From Utricularia gibba (taxonomy: Eukaryota > Streptophyta > Magnoliopsida > Lamiales > Lentibulariaceae), in assembly GCA_002189035.1 (NCBI GenBank), contig NEEC01000012.1, positions 558,001 through 622,000 of the forward strand: DNA of 64,000 nt. The letters are read 5' to 3'. Below, one piece after another: positions 59,501-64,000 of the stretch. How positions within the stretch are numbered: position 1 is the first letter of the stretch; every line of letters starts with the position of its first letter. The notes below the pieces were generated by a model, which ran no database searches, was not told where the DNA came from, and saw nothing but the letters and a program-made list of their open reading frames with translations. The translations under genes were made by a program, and so were the position numbers.

Positions 59501-60600
59501 ATCTATTGGTGTATGTTTCTTTATGTTATTTTTTATTTGTGTATTTGAAGTCAGGTTGTTGGTGAATTTTTGTGTAAAAGTTCCAAAGTACCCCCATTCA
59601 GTTAATTAAAAAAAGGAGAAGTTTAATACAATGCCGTTACGTGGTGATGTTCAAAGATACGATTCTCCAAAAGTCTAGTCCAATCTTGGATAGAGGAGTA
59701 TGCATTGTTAAGTGAACCTACAATCACATGAATGTCAAATTTAAATATTCAACATAAAAACCAAGATAACAAATCCAAAAAAAACATTATATAAGACGTA
59801 AATGCCAATTTCAATATTCAACATTAACATTTCTAGAATAAAAAGATATTTCTAGAATTACCTCATAAGAATAATATAAGAGTACAATAAGAGTAATTTC
59901 CAAAATCTAGAAATAAATTAAAAAGGGAAAAATCTAAATATTTACACACTATTGATTACTTAGATAAAAAGGGATTATAGGTATACATGCTTGATGAACA
60001 ATTTATTTTACTCGAGTAGACTTTTATGGTATATTTTACAAGGTCTAACTTTTAAGAAAAACCCAACAAGTGATATCTTCATATATTAAGTAACTATTGA
60101 GAGTTTCTTTACCCTCCATAGTCGTGTGCTAGATATGCTTCATGACAACTTCTAACTCTATCATTAACTTTCTTTCCCTCCTAGCATAAGCTTCTTCCAA
60201 GTGCTTTTAAAGACAGAGCATGAGAATGTGTGTGTGTTCTTAGGAGTAAATCTTCAAACTTATCTCTTAGAGCGCATTTCATATTTGAGTATAGGTGAGA
60301 ATGCAGGTTGGGTTTGTCAATAAATGGGTGTCAAACGTAGGTTGCAAGTGGGTAAATACAAAAGAGTATTAGGGCATTTTTATTTATATTCGAAAATGTT
60401 GACATGGATGTATATTTTTACTAATTAAGTTTTCGAACATCAATAAAGGGAGGGTTTCTTATTTTCAAAAATTGTCCATACAAAAACCCAATTTTCTCTA
60501 GGAAACCTAATGAAATAAAAGACGGCTACTCCCTCTTTCATTTTTTGTTCACACTAGGTTTTTCTAGGTCATGCATACATGTAAATGTCTTTTTATTTCT
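59501..60600. other. AT-rich intergenic DNA
   Basis: Nothing recognised. Confidence 0.4.
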
Positions 60601-61100
60601 TCATATTTGTTCAATGTTTTCTTGCTGAGCAAAATTCTATGAGTGTAAGTATGAGAGATGTAGATTGCTAGAGTTGTGATGTGAACTAATTTTGAAAAAA
60701 TTGTTGTAGAGTGTGTATTATATCACATAGTGACTTTTTGTACTTAGTGTTTCGCTTTTACTAGGAGGTTTTCCTTGTTTTGCCTAATTTATCTTGCTAT
60801 GTTGTCTATAACATTAATAGGGTTTTGACGATAATGTAACATTAATAGGGTTCTAATATTGTCTATGACATTATCTTGCTAAGATTTTCCCTATTTTGTT
60901 CAATATTTTCTTTGCTGAGCTAAATTATATCTGTGTGGGTATGAGAGATGAAGATTGCTAGAGTTGCGATGTGAACTAATTTTGAGAAATTGCTGTAGAG
61001 TATGAATTGTATCACTTAGTTGTTTTTTGTACTCAGTGTTTCGGTGCTATCAAGAAGTTTTCACTATTTTCTCTATTTGCTTGAGTTATTTTGCTAGGTT
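60601..61100 (+). repeat. Direct duplication, ~200-bp unit, ~290-bp period
   Basis: 60607-60800 and about 60898-61100 share TTGTTCAAT.TTTTC, TTGCTGAGC.AAATT, GTATGAGAGATG, AGATTGCTAGAGTTG, GATGTGAACTAATTTTGA and TTTTTGTACT.AGTGTTTCG. The spacer also has a short duplication, AACATTAATAGGGTT (about 60810 and 60840). Origin unknown; possibly an LTR fragment. Confidence 0.75.
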
Positions 61101-61149
61101 TATCAGTTTCTAATTTACCCTAATTAAACTATGTTTATGAAGTCTATTA

Positions 61150-61560
61150 TTCTTCCACAAGGTCAAAAAAATTGACTTTTTTTCTAAATTTAAGGAGAGT
61201 ACTTGCAAAAAAACATAAAGCGCATTTTTGGTATTTTGCAATGCCAATTTAACAATATTCACAACACTTAAAATAGTTTGGAATCGAAAAACATTTGGAG
61301 ATATTATGTATGCATATATCATTTTGCATAATATGATTATGGAAGACGAAGACCGTGTTATTCCTGAAAACAATATTTTTGATGAATATGATAAATTTTC
61401 AATAGTTCAATAGCTAAAAATTTACATAGATATTGAATTGAATATGCAAAGTTATTTGAATACAGTGATAAATTCACATGATGTCAATATTCATCGTCGT
61501 TTAAAAAGGATTTGATCAAACATATTTGGAAAAAATTCAATTGATATGTTTTATGTTGGT
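61150..61560 (+). pseudogene. PIF/Harbinger transposase C-terminal remnant
   Basis: 61228-61413 encodes WNRKTFGDIMYAYIILHNMIMEDE, matching the end of HARBI1-type plant transposases (DIM-x-ACIIMHNMIIEDE). Further downstream frames give SHDVNIHRRLKR and SNIFGK, corresponding to the family's terminal QLKADLVEHIW region. The rest of the DDE domain is missing; stops are present. This could also be a domesticated gene end, but the AT-rich setting and stops favour a relic. Confidence 0.65.
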
Positions 61561-64000
61561 TATTTCTAGTTTTTTCAATTTATATTATATACCATGCTTC
61601 AAGTTTTTAGTATGTTGAATTATAAATAAAATTTATGTTTTTTAATTTTATTAATATTCATAATTAAACTTATTTCTGGAAATAGATGTGAAAAAAAGTG
61701 AAAAATCATTTATTTCATTTTCGAATAATTAGTAATCTGAGATGGACTTGTGTATTTTTGGAGATGAACACAGATGTTTTTACAATTGGGAAAATAAAGA
61801 AACCAAATTATTTATATTGTAATGTAGAAGCGTATATTTTTCATTTTATAGAAAAATTCATCAAATATGAAATTTTTAACTCTCTTATCCAACGTGTGGT
61901 GACCTATATAACCCAAATAAATTATATCTATCAATCAAACAAAAATTAAAGTCTATACCAACAAAATATGTTTATGTAAACTCATAAATTAAATCTAGGT
62001 TAAACCCCTACCCGCATACTAATAACACATAAATTTTTCTATTCTTAGGATAAGAAAATTATAATTCTTTAATTATGTTTTATATATTTATTTTATGGTT
62101 TTCAGTATTTTGGTAAAATTATGACTAAATCCTATGATTTATCCTATTTCATATTCTAACCTATTTGTGAGTCAATAGCAAAGTCTTGAGATTAGGACAA
62201 AATAAAGATTTCATGTAAGTAGACAGTTCATAGAAGGAGCAGCATAAAAGAGTGAATAATGTGTATACTTTTGCCGTAATATAATGCAAGTCAAAGGTAG
62301 GAGTAGTATGGTTATTAGAAAGCTCTTACTTTGAGGAATAAAAGAAGAAAATATTTTTGAAGGAGAGAGAATTACAAAGGGAGGGGAGCTTCGGCGAAGA
62401 ATACATGGAGGCTAAAACAACACAAATAACAAAAGAGAAGAAGACGATTTTTCCAAAAAAAAAAGACTAAAAAATTGAAGAGCAACACCAAAAACTCAAT
62501 TTAACGCTATTATTTGGGGTTGTAAATAGTAACAGACTGGAATCAGAACTATTTTTACTTTGTTTTTTTATATTTAGTTCTTGTGACAATTTATCTTACA
62601 TTGTTTATGATGTTTTCGTTAATTTATAATTATAAAATATTACTTTACTTACCAAATATGATTCGCTAGATTTTCGAGTTGCTAGGTATAAAATGGTGAT
62701 GTAGGGCTAGGATTCATGAAATAATCGATCATTGTGTTATTAGCTTTCATTTTTATCATTTTTCTGGTAGACCTAAGGGGGAATAAACAGTATTGCAACT
62801 CAAATGCTTGATTTAAAGATATAGCAACGAATTAAGGTAGGGATAGTAGATATTAGTAATGAGTAGAACTAATAGAGTCAAGTAAACGTAATTCTACATA
62901 TTTCCATATAGGTAGACCTAAGTGTAGAATGAGTAATGAGATTAGAGACTATCTTAATCAAAAATATTAAAAATGACAGGATACGCTTAGGTGTTTTGAA
63001 TTATGCATATGAAAATACTATAAATTAAATTTAGCACTCTAGTATTATATCAATTAGATCATCTTGGGATATTATAGTATTACATTGTGTACAAAACCTT
63101 TACTTGTTGCATTTTACATTGTGATTCAATTTTATTTATTGAATTGTGTACTGTTATTAGTTTGAGCTTAGATTAAAAGTGACATATGTTCTACAATCTT
63201 GCATATGAGAAAATATACAGTAAGCATTTGCTCCTTAATCGATCCTAAAATTCTAATATATATCTTGTATTTAATTTGTATTTTGTGAAGATTATGACGT
63301 ACAAATTTATTTGATATAGAATTTTGATTTTTAACAATGACATTCGAAATTTCCATTTGTGACTTACCAAACACGTCGTTAGTGTTTTGGGCTGTAGTAA
63401 GGATCCCCTCAGATATGGGTCTTGCTTTTATGTGGAATCTCCTTCCATAAAAGAAAGAATACTATCCAAATATCCTTATTACCCGTTGCTTGAAGGGCCC
63501 ATATTTCATAATGATACAAACTTATAAATAAATGGATTGCAACTTTCTTCTGACTTAAAAGAACTAAGTGGGGGATAAGTCAGGTATCACAAATGATGTC
63601 ATATGGGATTTAAAGATTTTTTTTCTTGTTGTGAGACAATATCTATATCATTAAATGTTCCAGAAGGTTGGAAATTAGGAAAAAAAGAGACATGATATGG
63701 TAAAATGGAAAACAATAAAAATCAAGGTACTATCATATCAAGTAAAAAAAGGTTTTTTATTAAGAAAAAGATGCAATCACCGCAATTGATCAAGTGTGGC
63801 GTTCTTGAATATCATATTTCACCAATGTTTTAAATTAAGCACAAGCACCCCAATTTGGATAGTACAATACTCATGGATATCAAATTACAGCTTTTTGAGT
63901 GTAGTACTTGTAGATTCCACACTACAATAACTTTATAAATTAAGATATAAGTATCACAATTGAGTAAGTACAATACTTGTGAATAATATACTAAAACTTA
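61561..64000. other. AT-rich DNA with a possible LTR-like repeat, copy iii
   Basis: 62230-63375 has the general build of copies i and ii: a purine-rich block at 62340-62470 and a terminal ACAAATTTATTTGATATAGAA at 63299, similar to 51250. No gene recognised to the end of the window. Confidence 0.3.

Noticed and set aside
1-64000. tRNA or rRNA genes, organelle DNA insertions
   Set aside because: No tRNA-like box A/box B pair, rRNA stretch or organelle gene block was seen on reading both strands; a covariance-model search would be needed to exclude small tRNA fragments.

Overview
The window is nuclear DNA from a flowering plant. The evidence is split genes with short GT-AG introns, a MIR171 hairpin, plant-specific families (PPR-E protein, BOI-type RING protein, ALBA with an RGG tail, ARID-HMG protein), and decayed Copia, chromoviral Gypsy, Athila/Tat-like, MULE, hAT and Harbinger elements in very AT-rich spacers. 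I could not resolve the lineage further. No bacterial, organellar or viral block is visible.

Layout. Gene islands: 5' end of cytosolic-type arginyl-tRNA synthetase (minus, 6-878); thaumatin-like protein with a C-terminal hydrophobic tail (plus, 2127-3192); PPR-E protein (plus, 22923-24732); BOI-type RING E3 (plus, 26019-26918); 425-residue putative outer-membrane barrel protein (plus, 32957-34612) converging on an ALBA RNA-binding protein (minus, 34912-36501); 13-exon MFS transporter (plus, 37453-40049); MIR171 (plus, about 52281-52428); ribosome-biogenesis factor RLP24 (plus, 54422-55489) converging on an ARID-HMG protein (minus, 55919-57501). Repeat islands: a 7.3-kb MULE carrying plant-mobile-domain (PMD) coding sequence (4539-11834), broken by a hAT-type MITE; Copia wreckage (12830-18490) abutting a truncated chromovirus (18495-22120); an Athila/Tat-like LTR remnant (28555-31290); a second MULE-PMD copy (40540-51560) invaded by a full-length decayed Copia, itself carrying a solo-LTR-like insert; and a Harbinger remnant (61150-61560). 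The last 2.4 kb is AT-rich with no gene seen.

Main points. (1) Two copies of a MULE family place a transposase gene and a PMD gene in convergent orientation. In copy 1 the middle block is inverted, which gives two reciprocal chimeras: PMD N-terminus joined to transposase C-terminus, and transposase N-terminus joined to PMD C-terminus. (2) Four conserved genes each lack exactly one G in a coding-strand G run (ArgRS, thaumatin, ALBA, ARID-HMG). Exon-length arithmetic shows each is one base short, which suggests consensus error in homopolymers rather than four independent pseudogenes. (3) MIR171 lies in a stretch with no convincing protein gene. (4) Two introns (BOI-type, 120 nt; ARID-HMG, 78 nt) have lengths divisible by three and no stop, so retention would stay in frame.

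The housekeeping genes (ArgRS, PPR, ALBA/MFS, RLP24) each have nearby clusters of TGGGCY (site II) motifs, typical of growth-coupled plant genes.
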